Positions 37,065-45,912 of a stretch of 64,000 nucleotides of DNA are shown here, in pieces. The position numbers and the translations under genes were made by a program. This DNA is from Chryseobacterium koreense CCUG 49689 (GTDB taxonomy: Bacteria > Bacteroidota > Bacteroidia > Flavobacteriales > Weeksellaceae): positions 62,001 through 126,000 of the forward strand of contig NZ_LFNG01000009.1 of assembly GCF_001045435.1 (NCBI RefSeq), read 5' to 3'. Below the pieces are notes generated by a model. The model saw only the letters and a list, made by a program, of their open reading frames with translations. It was not told the DNA's origin and ran no database searches. The first letter of the stretch is position 1, and every line of letters starts with the position of its first letter.

Positions 37065-37078
37065 ACAAATAAATTTGT
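37065..37078. promoter_or_regulatory. Palindromic operator candidate between ccoI and the Crp/Fnr gene
   Basis: ACAAAT-AA-ATTTGT is a perfect 14-bp palindrome. It abuts the -7 box of ccoI on one side and overlaps the -33 TTTG of the divergent regulator gene on the other. It does not match the E. coli FNR or CRP consensus closely. Binding by the adjacent regulator is inference. Confidence 0.45.
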
Positions 37079-37105
37079 GCTTCGGGTTTAATTGTCCTAT
37101 TTTTG
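37074..37105 (+). promoter_or_regulatory. Promoter of the Crp/Fnr family gene
   Basis: TTTG (37074-37077) and TATTTTTG (37098-37105) are 20 bases apart, a good match to the flavobacterial promoter, with the ATG at 37123 eighteen bases beyond the -7 box. Confidence 0.55.
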
Positions 37106-37122
37106 CTGATAAATGTCATAAT

Positions 37123-37836
37123 ATGTCACTTGAAAAACAAACCCTTATTGAAGAGAGTCTGAAAAGTACTTTTAATGAAGAATCGTTTAAAAACACGCTC
37201 TCGGCAGCTGATTTCGAAAAATACTTGTCATCTCGACAATTCTTGAAATTCCATAAAGGCGAAACCATTTTTGAAGATGGTGAAATGGCCAAAGGTGTTT
37301 ATCTCATTAAAAATGGAACTGCAAAACTCTCCAAATTGGGCGTTTATGGCAAAGAACAAATTCTCCGCTTCATCAAAGAGGGCGACTTAATCGGATACCG
37401 CTCCATCCTTTGTGGCGAAGATTTCCAGGCAAAGGCAGAAGCGATGACCGATCTGGAAACCTCATTTCTTCCGTCTGATGTTTTCCTGCATTTATTGGAG
37501 GTAGATTCCAAACTCTCATTCGTAATGCTGCAGAAAATCGCTTTCGAATTGGGGGAATCTTCAAATACCGTGACTTTCCTGGCACAAAAAACCGTGAGAG
37601 AACGGCTGGCGGAAATCCTTTTGCTGCTGGAGCAGAAATTGGGAACTGATCCTGAAGGATTCATCAAAATATCATTAACCCGCGAAGAAATCGCAAACAT
37701 CATTGGAACCGCCACAGAAAGTGCGATCCGCCTTATTTCTGAATTTAAGCAAGACGGATTAATAGAAGTTGAAGGCCGCCTTATCAAAATCCTGAATCAT
37801 GAGAAGTTGATTAAGCTCGGTCACGTTGTCATATAA
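37123..37836 (+). CDS. Crp/Fnr family transcriptional regulator
   Basis: 237 residues from ATG 37123. A cyclic-nucleotide-binding-like domain (about 30-140; FHKGETIFEDGEMAKGVYLIKNG) and a dimer helix are followed by a winged helix-turn-helix (LTREEIANIIGTATESAIRLISEF). Only one Cys is present (ILCGED), so the four-cysteine FeS oxygen sensor of FNR is absent. It is divergent from the cbb3 operon, an arrangement seen widely in Bacteroidota and suggesting that it controls that operon. An upstream start at 37075 lies before the promoter and is rejected. Confidence 0.92.
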   Translation: MSLEKQTLIEESLKSTFNEESFKNTLSAADFEKYLSSRQFLKFHKGETIFEDGEMAKGVYLIKNGTAKLSKLGVYGKEQILRFIKEGDLIGYRSILCGEDFQAKAEAMTDLETSFLPSDVFLHLLEVDSKLSFVMLQKIAFELGESSNTVTFLAQKTVRERLAEILLLLEQKLGTDPEGFIKISLTREEIANIIGTATESAIRLISEFKQDGLIEVEGRLIKILNHEKLIKLGHVVI

Positions 37837-38006
37837 TTAATTGGTGGGAAATACTAATTAATATTGCCTTAAAGCTGGTTGAACTGATCTATTTCGGGTT
37901 TGTTATTTTAAGAATGCAGCCGAAATGAAGTTTTTTCCAATTGCCAAATTTATTATTTCCCAATTCCATTATTCATTTTTAATAAATCATTATTACTTAC
38001 CCCAAA

Positions 38007-38822
38007 ATGAGCGTACATTCCGAAATCAAAAAAATAACCACCGAGACTTTGCGAAAAATGAAATTCGACAAAGAAAAGATCACTATGCTCACCGCTTATG
38101 ATTTCACGACTGCTAAAATGGTGGACGCAGGCGGAGTTGATGCCATTTTGGTGGGCGATTCCGCATCAAATGTAATGGCGGGCTACGAAACCACTTTGCC
38201 CATTACTTTGGACCAGATGATTTACCACGCTCAATGCGTAATCCGCGGAGTTGACCGAGCGTTGGTCGTGGTGGATTTGCCTTTTGGCAGTTACCAGTCC
38301 AATCCCGAAAAAGCGCTGGAATCCGCAGTAAGAATCATGAAGGAATCCGAAGCACACGCCATAAAACTCGAAGGTGGAAAGGAGGTGGAAAAATCCATCA
38401 AAAAAATCGTCAATGCAGGAATCCCGGTGATGGGACATTTGGGATTGACCCCACAATCCATTTACCAATTCGGAACCTATAAAGTGCGTGCAAAAGAGGA
38501 GGAAGAAGCCGAAAAACTCATCAGCGATGCCAAACTTTTGGAAGAACTGGGCTGTTTCTCTGTAGTTTTGGAAAAAATACCCGCGGCTTTAGCCAAAAAA
38601 GTTACAGATAGTGTTTCCATTCCAACCATCGGAATTGGAGCCGGACCACATTGTGACGGGCAAGTTCTCGTGTACCACGACATGGTGGGAATGAACAAGG
38701 ATTTCTCGCCGAAATTCCTGAGGAGATACCTGGATTTATATACCGAAATTACCGGCGCGGTTTCCCAATATGTGAAGGATGTGAAAAGCACGGATTTCCC
38801 TAACCAAGAAGAGAGTTACTGA
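38007..38822 (+). CDS. panB: 3-methyl-2-oxobutanoate hydroxymethyltransferase
   Basis: 271 residues. It transfers a hydroxymethyl group from methylene-THF to ketoisovalerate in pantothenate (CoA) synthesis. Family motifs are clear: [85 protein letters not shown]. Length matches PanB. Its stop codon overlaps the ATG of the next gene by one base (TGATG). No other pan genes lie in the window. Confidence 0.97.
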   Translation: MSVHSEIKKITTETLRKMKFDKEKITMLTAYDFTTAKMVDAGGVDAILVGDSASNVMAGYETTLPITLDQMIYHAQCVIRGVDRALVVVDLPFGSYQSNPEKALESAVRIMKESEAHAIKLEGGKEVEKSIKKIVNAGIPVMGHLGLTPQSIYQFGTYKVRAKEEEEAEKLISDAKLLEELGCFSVVLEKIPAALAKKVTDSVSIPTIGIGAGPHCDGQVLVYHDMVGMNKDFSPKFLRRYLDLYTEITGAVSQYVKDVKSTDFPNQEESY

Positions 38823-39148
38823 TGAAAAAGGATACCGCGCTCATTCAGGGAGTTTTATCCATCGCGGCATTGATTTGTCTGGTGGTGGGATTTTTCAACC
38901 TTTTGTCTCCCGAACTCAACGATTTATTGTTCCACAAGGTTTTCTACGTTTTGATCGGTGCCAGTTTCTTTTTGCAGGCCCCGATGTTGGCAAACAGGAA
39001 TTTCCTATATCCAATGTATTTGGCGGCAATTCTTTGCGTGATCGGCGCATTTGTTCCGGCCGGATCATCGTTTTCTTCAGTGAAAACAATCGGACTTTTT
39101 GCAGGAGTGATTTTGTCTTTGTTTAATAGACCGAGAATGCAGAAGTAA
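38822..39148 (+). CDS. Small membrane protein downstream of panB
   Basis: 108 residues with three to four hydrophobic helices (about 9-30, 40-55, 62-80, 88-103) and almost no soluble part. No family was recognised. The TGATG overlap with panB implies translational coupling, but nothing in the sequence shows a role in pantothenate metabolism. Confidence 0.65.
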   Translation: MKKDTALIQGVLSIAALICLVVGFFNLLSPELNDLLFHKVFYVLIGASFFLQAPMLANRNFLYPMYLAAILCVIGAFVPAGSSFSSVKTIGLFAGVILSLFNRPRMQK

Positions 39149-39206
39149 CATTTTTTCAAACGGATTTTTCGAAGTAATTGCATCATTTTTTTCCTAAATT
39201 TTCACC

Positions 39207-39980
39207 ATGCAGGAAATCATCATTTGCCTCGTCGCTCTACTCGCTTCCGGACTTACTTTCTTTTCGGGATTTGGTTTGGGAACGATTCTGCTGCCAGTTT
39301 TCGCACTTTTTTTTCCGGTGGAGATCGCCGTGGCTTTGACGGCGATCGTGCATTTCCTCAACAATGTCTTTAAATTCTTTCTAGTCGGAAAAAACATCGA
39401 TAAACAGGTCCTGTTGCATTTCGGGATTCCGGCAATTGCGGCTGCTTTCTTGGGTGCATTTCTCTTGAATTATCTTTCGGAACTAAAGCCGATTTTCGAA
39501 TATAAGCTTTCAGGAAAAACTTTTGAAATCACCGCAATCAAAGTGATCATCGCATTTTTACTGATTTTCTTCTCCCTTTTTGACCTGCTTCCCAAGTTGA
39601 AAAACCTGGAGTTTAATAAAAAATACTTGCCCATCGGTGGATTATTAAGCGGTTTTTTTGGTGGCCTTTCCGGAAATCAAGGCGCTTTGCGTTCTGCATT
39701 CTTGATTCGGGTAGGTTTGACGAAAGAGTCGTTTATTGCGACCGGTATCGCGATTGCATGTTTGATCGATATTTCCCGACTATCAGTGTATGCCGAAAAC
39801 ATCAGCAATCACCACGAATCCCTCAATTGGAACCTCGTGATTCTCGCCACTCTTTCCGCTTTTATCGGAGCCTATTTCGGCAATAAAATGCTGAAGAAAA
39901 TGACGATTTCCTTTTTGCAGAAATTTGTTGCGATCGCTCTGATCATCTTCTCGGTCTTTTTGGGAATAGGGATTTTGTAA
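39207..39980 (+). CDS. TauE/SafE family membrane transporter
   Basis: 257 residues with seven to eight helices. The N-terminal half (LASGLTFFSGFGLGTILLPVFALFFPVE, then TAIVHFLNNVFKF) and the internal repeat GLLSGFFGGLSGNQGALRSAFLI fit PF01925 (sulfite/organosulfonate exporter-like, DUF81). The substrate is unknown. It ends 3 bases before the convergent haem-binding gene. Confidence 0.88.
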   Translation: MQEIIICLVALLASGLTFFSGFGLGTILLPVFALFFPVEIAVALTAIVHFLNNVFKFFLVGKNIDKQVLLHFGIPAIAAAFLGAFLLNYLSELKPIFEYKLSGKTFEITAIKVIIAFLLIFFSLFDLLPKLKNLEFNKKYLPIGGLLSGFFGGLSGNQGALRSAFLIRVGLTKESFIATGIAIACLIDISRLSVYAENISNHHESLNWNLVILATLSAFIGAYFGNKMLKKMTISFLQKFVAIALIIFSVFLGIGIL

Positions 39981-39983
39981 ATT

Positions 39984-40442
39984 TCAGTATTTCCCCGACT
40001 TCAAAATCTCCTCAAAGTAATTCACCAGCAAGACCCTTTCAGCTTTCGTCAGATTGGCTTCCGAATGCTGCGCAATGTATCCCGGCATCGGCATGGAATA
40101 ACTCTTGATGGATTTTGCCGAATTCTCGAGCATGCTTTTCTTTAAATCTTGATTGTAATTCGCCCACTCCGAAAAATTCAAATGTTCTCTGCCTTCATTG
40201 ATATGGTGTTTGATGGACCAGGAAATTGGTGCAACAAAAGCATATTTCGGATAAACAGTCTCGTTGGAATGACAATCGTAACAAGCTTTTTTCAGAATTT
40301 CTTGCACATTTTTAGGCGTTTGAAAAACGGACACAAAATTTATCTTTTGATCGATGGGTTTATTGGTTCGGTCAACCGGGATGAATTGGATCAGCGCAAT
40401 TACAATCAAAAACCAATAAACAATATTCAAAAAGGTTTTCAT
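39984..40442 (-). CDS. Haem-binding domain protein
   Basis: 152 residues: one N-terminal helix (about 4-20), then a Haem_bd domain (PF14376) with CYDCHSNETVYPKYAFVAPISW. The CxxCH is a c-type haem site facing the periplasm. The start codon overlaps the stop of the Ig-like lipoprotein gene by 4 bases, so the two are coupled. An electron-transfer or sensing role is inferred from the haem motif. Confidence 0.88.
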   Translation of the reverse strand: MKTFLNIVYWFLIVIALIQFIPVDRTNKPIDQKINFVSVFQTPKNVQEILKKACYDCHSNETVYPKYAFVAPISWSIKHHINEGREHLNFSEWANYNQDLKKSMLENSAKSIKSYSMPMPGYIAQHSEANLTKAERVLLVNYFEEILKSGKY

Positions 40443-42124
40443 TTAGATTTAATATTTTTCGGCACAGTGTCGGTGGGAGTTGCAGGCAATTGCGGAGTGG
40501 TTTCCGGTCCGTCCTTTTTGGGATTCAGATTCCAGATCTCGCGAATTTCCCACAGCGGTCGAATATCTATTTTCTTTTCAAAAACATACACCTCTTCCGC
40601 AAATTCATTGTTTTCAAAATCGGCAGTGTCCCAACTTCCGTTTTCATTATTGTCCACCAAAATCCTCAATTGGTATTTTCCGGGTTTTACCGCATTGAAG
40701 GTTTGCTTGGTTTCCTTTCCAAATTTGGAATAGGCCACATCTCCTGTTTCGTTCAGCATCTGCAACCAAAAATGATGAGTGGGCGCATTTTCCAGCGTCA
40801 CGAAAAACGTACCGTAATTTTCAGTTTTATCTGTCTGAAAATCAAAACGGTAAGATTTTGCATTGCTTTCAAAAAAGGAGGAAACGGTTTCTTTCGGTAC
40901 CGTCAAAGAGTATTTTTTTCCTTCCTTAAAATTGGATGAAAGCCTTATTTCAAAAGGATTTTTCTCGGATACTTTTGCGGTAAATTCTTGCTGGATGCTG
41001 TCTGAAACCAGTTTCCATTTTTCGGGCTGAATTTTATCCACGTAATAATTCGAGCTGAATACGAAGTCTTGGTTGGGTGGCAGCAGATTTCCTTTTGCAT
41101 TAGAAAGTGTCATCTCATTCTTTGCATTGAACCGGTAAAACATGGAGGCTGAATCTTTCTTTACCCCATTGTCATAAGCAAATTTCAGATTTTCACTTTG
41201 GGTAATTCCCAGGTTTTCCTTTTTCGCATCAAACCAAATATATAGGGAATCGGATTTTGGAACATGGGTGACTTGGTAATTTTCTGGTCTGTTTCCTTTT
41301 GCAGTTACTTTCACTTCATCCGGATTTCCTTCAAAAAGCATCAGGATTCCGCCCGGAACTTCCTTCATTTCAGTATATCTCACCTTTTTTTTGGAGGGAA
41401 AAAGATCTATTTTTAACCCCGAAATGCTTTGATTCAAATCCAATTCTTCCTTGAGGAAACCCACACTTTCCTTACCCGCATCAAAAACCGAATTCGAATT
41501 GGCATCTTCAAACGCCAAAATCCGGTATTTTCCCGGCGACAGGTAATTCAGTTCAAAATAACCGTCCGGATCCGCTTTGGTAATGTAGTAGGGTTTTTGC
41601 CGGTAATTCATGGTATCTTTTACTTGATAAAGTCCCACGACCAAACTTTTTTCATCTGCTTTCGCATCCTTATTGGGAATTAAGGTTTTTACTTCGCCAC
41701 TGATGTATAAATCGTCGATTTTCTCACCGGTCGAAAACGCGAAATTATAATATTTAAGGGCGTTGCCTTCATTATTATCCACGATGGCATTCCCGAAATT
41801 GAAATTATAGGTCGTGTTGGCTTGAAGCATTTCATCCCACTTAATCAGCAAGTATTTATTCGCCACTCCGGAGGGAAGAATTTTCTTGATTTTGATCGGC
41901 GGAGAAATAATGAGGTTTTTATTGATTTCTTTCAGCGTGATGTACTCATCAAAATCAATGCGGAGTTCCCTGATGTCTATCGGAACACTGATTCTGGCGG
42001 AGTCTATATTGCTTCCCACCACTCTCGGTGGAATCGTGTCTTTGTTGCCGCCAACCGGCGATCCGACTCTGGCACACGAAAACAATAACCAACTGAATAT
42101 AAAAAGAAGAAGTATTCTCTTCAT
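40439..42124 (-). CDS. Ig-like domain (Big_5) lipoprotein
   Basis: 561 residues. The lipobox (WLLFSC, Cys17) is followed by SPVGGNKDTIPPRVVGSNIDSARI, typical of flavobacterial Big_5 Ig-like proteins. The middle region has DANSNSVFDAGKESVGF and the end has DNNENGSWDTADFENNEFAEEV, both carbohydrate-binding-like, calcium-loop style turns. It is predicted to be lipid-anchored outside the inner membrane. Its function is not established. It overlaps the haem-binding gene by 4 bases. Confidence 0.85.
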   Translation of the reverse strand: MKRILLLFIFSWLLFSCARVGSPVGGNKDTIPPRVVGSNIDSARISVPIDIRELRIDFDEYITLKEINKNLIISPPIKIKKILPSGVANKYLLIKWDEMLQANTTYNFNFGNAIVDNNEGNALKYYNFAFSTGEKIDDLYISGEVKTLIPNKDAKADEKSLVVGLYQVKDTMNYRQKPYYITKADPDGYFELNYLSPGKYRILAFEDANSNSVFDAGKESVGFLKEELDLNQSISGLKIDLFPSKKKVRYTEMKEVPGGILMLFEGNPDEVKVTAKGNRPENYQVTHVPKSDSLYIWFDAKKENLGITQSENLKFAYDNGVKKDSASMFYRFNAKNEMTLSNAKGNLLPPNQDFVFSSNYYVDKIQPEKWKLVSDSIQQEFTAKVSEKNPFEIRLSSNFKEGKKYSLTVPKETVSSFFESNAKSYRFDFQTDKTENYGTFFVTLENAPTHHFWLQMLNETGDVAYSKFGKETKQTFNAVKPGKYQLRILVDNNENGSWDTADFENNEFAEEVYVFEKKIDIRPLWEIREIWNLNPKKDGPETTPQLPATPTDTVPKNIKSK

Positions 42125-42138
42125 TGATAAATTTTGAA

Positions 42139-42146
42139 CAAAAGTA
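42139..42146 (-). promoter_or_regulatory. Candidate -7 box (TACTTTTG) for the Ig-like lipoprotein gene
   Basis: TACTTTTG lies 14 bases upstream of the ATG at 42124 and next to the stop of the upstream gene. No -33 element is clear. Confidence 0.4.
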
Positions 42147-42151
42147 AGAAA

Positions 42152-43429
42152 TTATTCGCTGTAAGAATCGGGATTTCCTTGCGGATTCGCTTTCCGCAAA
42201 CTGTCATTTTCGTTCATTTCTTTGCGGAATTTTTGCATTTCATAAGGGAAATTTTCAAACAGTCCGGAAAGCGTCAATGCGGAATAAACCTTACTGGAAT
42301 ATTTATTTCCGATGGCCACAATGGTCACTTTCGATTTTAGCAAATGTCCGAAAACCGAGTTCGTTCCATGCCACCATCCGTTGTGGTAGGTCAATTTCTC
42401 ATTCGCATCGAAAACCTTCATCCGGAAACCGATACCGTAATTATTTACTCCCGGCCTTTCATTGCTGTGCGGTTGGAAGACCAAATCGTACAAATCATGC
42501 CGAAGGAAGTTTTTCGCATACATCGCTTTGGAAAAATTCAGCAAATCTCTCGGCGTGGTATAAACATTTTTATCGCCGTAAATCAAATCCAGCCGGTCAT
42601 AGGGATAAACTTTCGGTCCACGTTGGTAAAAAGATTTGGCAGCAGTCGGGATATCTTTCTCTTGAAAAATGTAGGTGTTTTTCATTTTTAAAGGTCGAAA
42701 TACAATTTGCTGCATCGCCTCCGGAAAAGGCATTCCTGATACTTTTTCGATAATCAAAGCAAGGAGCGCGAAATTCGTGTTGCAGTATTCAAATCCCGTG
42801 TCGGTATCGCGGGAAAGATCCGGTTTGTACCGAATCAGCATCCGGAGCATATCCTGATTGCTGATGAATTTTTTGGAAAGTTCAGCCGGTTTCGGTTCTA
42901 TTTTTTCTATGAAATACTCATATTTCGGCAAACCGCTTCTTTGGGTTAAAAGATTGAAAACCGTGACTTTAGGATAAGGAAAATCCGGAATGAATTTAGT
43001 GACATGGTCATAAAGACCAATCTTTCCGCCTTCCACCAATTTCAAGGTTGCCATGGCGGTAATCGGTTTGGAAACGGAAGCCACATGAAGCGGAACATTC
43101 GCCGTGATGGGTTCCCCATTTTGGTCCTGACCGAATCCACGGTAGTTTTCGTATAGAATTTGATCGCCTTTCGCCACCAAAAATCCACCCCACAAATCAC
43201 CTTTTTCCCAAACATTTTCATAATATTTTCTAATTACGGAAACAATGGAATCCCGGTTTTCGAGTTGCTCGTCTTTGCGACTGAAGACATCGTCCAGATC
43301 AATATTTCCGAAATTGGGCAACTCGGTTTTTGAGCTCGATTCGGAGTCATTGTTCGCGGAATCCTTTTTACAGGAAAGAAGTACAAAATTGAATAGGATG
43401 AGCACCGAAATGCTTTTGAGAAACTTCAT
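42152..43429 (-). CDS. Serine hydrolase, beta-lactamase class C fold, lipoprotein
   Basis: 425 residues. A lipobox (VLLSC, Cys20) is followed by an acidic, Ser-rich linker. The catalytic SxxK is SVSKP (about 117-120), and the second motif is YCNTN (YxN). HNGWWHGTN near residue 365 stands at the KTG-like position. Such enzymes are D-alanyl-D-alanine peptidases or esterases of the envelope; the substrate cannot be assigned. It lies 27 bases upstream of the Ig-like lipoprotein gene. Confidence 0.88.
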   Translation of the reverse strand: MKFLKSISVLILFNFVLLSCKKDSANNDSESSSKTELPNFGNIDLDDVFSRKDEQLENRDSIVSVIRKYYENVWEKGDLWGGFLVAKGDQILYENYRGFGQDQNGEPITANVPLHVASVSKPITAMATLKLVEGGKIGLYDHVTKFIPDFPYPKVTVFNLLTQRSGLPKYEYFIEKIEPKPAELSKKFISNQDMLRMLIRYKPDLSRDTDTGFEYCNTNFALLALIIEKVSGMPFPEAMQQIVFRPLKMKNTYIFQEKDIPTAAKSFYQRGPKVYPYDRLDLIYGDKNVYTTPRDLLNFSKAMYAKNFLRHDLYDLVFQPHSNERPGVNNYGIGFRMKVFDANEKLTYHNGWWHGTNSVFGHLLKSKVTIVAIGNKYSSKVYSALTLSGLFENFPYEMQKFRKEMNENDSLRKANPQGNPDSYSE

Positions 43430-43509
43430 CTGAAAATTTTGGGGTCAAAAATCTCCGCAAGTTAAGAAGTTTTCAGAGAGTTTTTTAGGACTGAAGTCAT
43501 AAAGATTTG

Positions 43510-44466
43510 TTAAGAAACGGCAAACTCCGCCAAAATTTTATCCACAATCACCTGAGCCAACTTTTCCTTGCTTTGGATCGTCCAACCCGCAATATGGGGG
43601 GTCACGATTACTTTTTCTGAATTCAAAAGAAACTTCAGATCCTCATTTTCATGGTTGCCGGGTGAAGAAGGAGCATCCAGATTTTCAAAAGATGCCTTTT
43701 CATATTCAAGGACATCCAGCGCCGCGCCTTTTATCTTTCCTTTTTTAATGGCTTCAACCAGATCTTTGGTTTTCACATTTTTTCCCCGCGCCGTGTTCAC
43801 GAAATAGAAATCTTTTTTCATCGCCGAAATGAATTCTTCATCGATCAAGTGGTGAGTTTCCGGAGTTATCGGAGTATGCAGACTTAAAATATCAGTTTCA
43901 TTTTTGAGCGTTTCCAGCGAAACCTGGGTTCCTGATTCATCTGAAAGATTAGGCAAGATATCATGAAAAATAACATTCACACCAAACCCGGAAAGCCTTT
44001 TTGCAACTGCTTTTCCCATATTTCCGTAACCAATGATCCCGAATGTTTTCCCCTTCAGTTCGTCACCGCGGTTTTCCTCACGCCTCCAGATTCCGCTTTT
44101 CACCTCATCGGACGCAATGAACAACCGGTTCATCAGAATCAGCAACATTCCCAGAACGTGTTCCGCAACTGAATCACGGTTTCCTTCCGGTGAACTGATC
44201 ACTTTTATGCCTGAACTTTTAGCAAAATCAACATCGATATTTTCCAGTCCCGCTCCCACTCTTGCAATGAATTTGAGATGGGTCGCGTGTTCCAGAAAGT
44301 TTCTGTCGATGGGGATCCTGCTTCTGATAATGATTCCATCATAATTTGAAATCTTTTGCAGAACTTCATCATAAGGTGAATCAAAATCTTCCTCGAACTC
44401 AAAACCTTTCGGAGAAAGCTGTTCCGTAATTAAAGGATGGTTTTTGTCCAGTAGCAGTACTTTCAT
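43510..44466 (-). CDS. serA: 2-hydroxyacid dehydrogenase, SerA-like
   Basis: 318 residues. NAD-binding GIIGYGNMGKAVAKRL and the catalytic triad segments NTARGKN (Arg), ALDVLEYE (Glu) and TPHIAGWT (His) are present. IIRSRIPIDRNFL and FIARVGAGLENIDVDFA match phosphoglycerate dehydrogenases without the C-terminal ACT domain. It likely oxidises 3-phosphoglycerate in serine synthesis; glyoxylate reductase activity is an alternative. No serC is adjacent. Confidence 0.85.
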   Translation of the reverse strand: MKVLLLDKNHPLITEQLSPKGFEFEEDFDSPYDEVLQKISNYDGIIIRSRIPIDRNFLEHATHLKFIARVGAGLENIDVDFAKSSGIKVISSPEGNRDSVAEHVLGMLLILMNRLFIASDEVKSGIWRREENRGDELKGKTFGIIGYGNMGKAVAKRLSGFGVNVIFHDILPNLSDESGTQVSLETLKNETDILSLHTPITPETHHLIDEEFISAMKKDFYFVNTARGKNVKTKDLVEAIKKGKIKGAALDVLEYEKASFENLDAPSSPGNHENEDLKFLLNSEKVIVTPHIAGWTIQSKEKLAQVIVDKILAEFAVS

Positions 44467-44498
44467 GCTGATGCAAATTTATCGATTTTGGTACTGTA

Positions 44499-45014
44499 TT
44501 ATTCTTGGAACAGTTTGCGCAATTCCACCGAATCCATCGGTTTCATTCTTCCGGATAGGATCAACGAAAGTTCCTTTCGCCTCAAAGCGGCTGCAAATCT
44601 GGATTTTTCCACTTCTGTTTCGGGCTCCATCTGTGGAATCGGAATGGGCCGGTTGAATTCATCCACTGCCACAAAAGTGTAGATCCCTTCATTGGTGTGG
44701 ATTTTCCGCTGATTAATCGGGTCGTCTAACCACACATCCACATAAATCTCCATGGAGGTTGAAAAAGCTCTGGAGACTTTGGATTCCAAAACCACGATGC
44801 CGCCTTCCGGAATGGGTTCATTGAACGAAACATGATTCACAGAAGCAGTGACCACTCTTCTTTCGCAGTGTCTGGCTGCTGAAATCGAAGCGCACCGGTC
44901 CATTTTTGCAAGCAGTTCGCCGCCGAAGAGATTCCGCAAAGAATTGGTTTCGTTGGGCAGCACGATATTCGTCATGACGGTCAGGGATTCTGACGCTTTT
45001 TTTATTTTTCCCAT
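44499..45014 (-). CDS. Acyl-CoA thioesterase (hotdog fold)
   Basis: 171 residues. The single hotdog domain carries NSLRNLFGGELLAKMDRCASISAARH with the catalytic region and VTASVNHVSFNEPIPEGGIVVLES, typical of YciA/ACOT-type thioesterases. It hydrolyses acyl-CoAs to free acids. Length matches the family. It is 25 bases downstream of the HU-like gene on the same strand. Confidence 0.9.
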   Translation of the reverse strand: MGKIKKASESLTVMTNIVLPNETNSLRNLFGGELLAKMDRCASISAARHCERRVVTASVNHVSFNEPIPEGGIVVLESKVSRAFSTSMEIYVDVWLDDPINQRKIHTNEGIYTFVAVDEFNRPIPIPQMEPETEVEKSRFAAALRRKELSLILSGRMKPMDSVELRKLFQE

Positions 45015-45039
45015 TGAGTTCTAAGGTGTTTTGAACATT

Positions 45040-45750
45040 TCATTTTGTCACCTGATTTTCAGGTGCAGTTACAGGATTCGCATGGAGGTCGGCATGAATG
45101 GAATCGGTATTGATTTTCGGGGAATCCACTTTCACAGGAGTTTTCACCAGCTTCTTTTGGGGTTTCTGATCCGGAATTTTGTCGAAAGATTTCTTGCCAA
45201 AAATAAATTCGGGTTGGGTTATTCCAAAATAGGTAATGGCCCCGATTCCTATCAGCAAGGTCAAAACCCACCATCGGGAACTATTGAATTGATAGGCGCT
45301 TTTCTCAGGATTTTTCTTGGTTTTGGGTTTTGGGTTCTTGATCTCAGAAATGTTGATCTGTTCCAGTCCATAAAAATCCGGCGAAAGATGCGCGGTCCTT
45401 AATCCCGAAAAATTGATTTTTTCGTCATTCAAGAAAAATGTCCCGAGATGCTCCACCGCAAGCGTTTTCTCTTTGTACAAAGTCCCGTTCCAGTAATTGA
45501 TCATTTTCCTGACCTCAATTTCCGCATCAATCTGCGGGATTTTCTTTTCCGCTGAAACATAACTCGGAAAGTCTGTGCTTTCCCACTCGAAATCCGTCGT
45601 GAAAGCTATTTCACTTCCTGGAGGCAGAATATGCGCTGCATCCTGATCCACCTTTGCATTGGCATTTTTCAAATAAAAGGTTCCGAAACCACTGATGGAA
45701 GTGGCGCCATTTTGCCGCAGCGAATCGAGAATGAGGGAAGAAAGTTTCAT
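45040..45750 (-). CDS. CCDC81-like HU-domain membrane protein
   Basis: 236 residues. Residues 1-125 hold two HU-like half domains of the CCDC81 type (ISGFGTFYLKNANAKVDQDAAHILPPG and AVEHLGTFFLNDEKINF). A Lys-rich linker leads to one membrane helix (about 165-183; WWVLTLLIGIGAITYFGI) and a Lys/Pro-rich extracytoplasmic tail. Related flavobacterial proteins end in a SPOR domain; none is visible here. The topology would place the HU-like part in the cytoplasm. Function is unknown. Confidence 0.75.
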   Translation of the reverse strand: MKLSSLILDSLRQNGATSISGFGTFYLKNANAKVDQDAAHILPPGSEIAFTTDFEWESTDFPSYVSAEKKIPQIDAEIEVRKMINYWNGTLYKEKTLAVEHLGTFFLNDEKINFSGLRTAHLSPDFYGLEQINISEIKNPKPKTKKNPEKSAYQFNSSRWWVLTLLIGIGAITYFGITQPEFIFGKKSFDKIPDQKPQKKLVKTPVKVDSPKINTDSIHADLHANPVTAPENQVTK

Positions 45751-45790
45751 ACCATGGCAAATTTATGTTTTTTGCGGACTTTATCAAAAT

Positions 45791-45816
45791 AAAAAAAGAC
45801 CGCATTTCCGCAGTCT
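45791..45816 (-). terminator. Rho-independent terminator of the TonB receptor gene
   Basis: AGAC-C-GC / GC-A-GTCT (stem with one mismatch, 6-base loop). On the minus strand it is followed by at least seven T. It lies about 100 bases after the receptor stop codon. Confidence 0.65.
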
Positions 45817-45912
45817 TCTTCTAGGATTAGATCTCAATTACTTTGCAAATTTCACCAATCCAGTTCCGGAAACCATTTTGATTTTACGGAGATTCCCGCC
45901 GGTTTTCAGGAT

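Noticed and set aside
37836-37862. AT-rich hairpin after the Crp/Fnr gene as a terminator.
   Set aside because: The stem is almost all A-T and no T-run follows.
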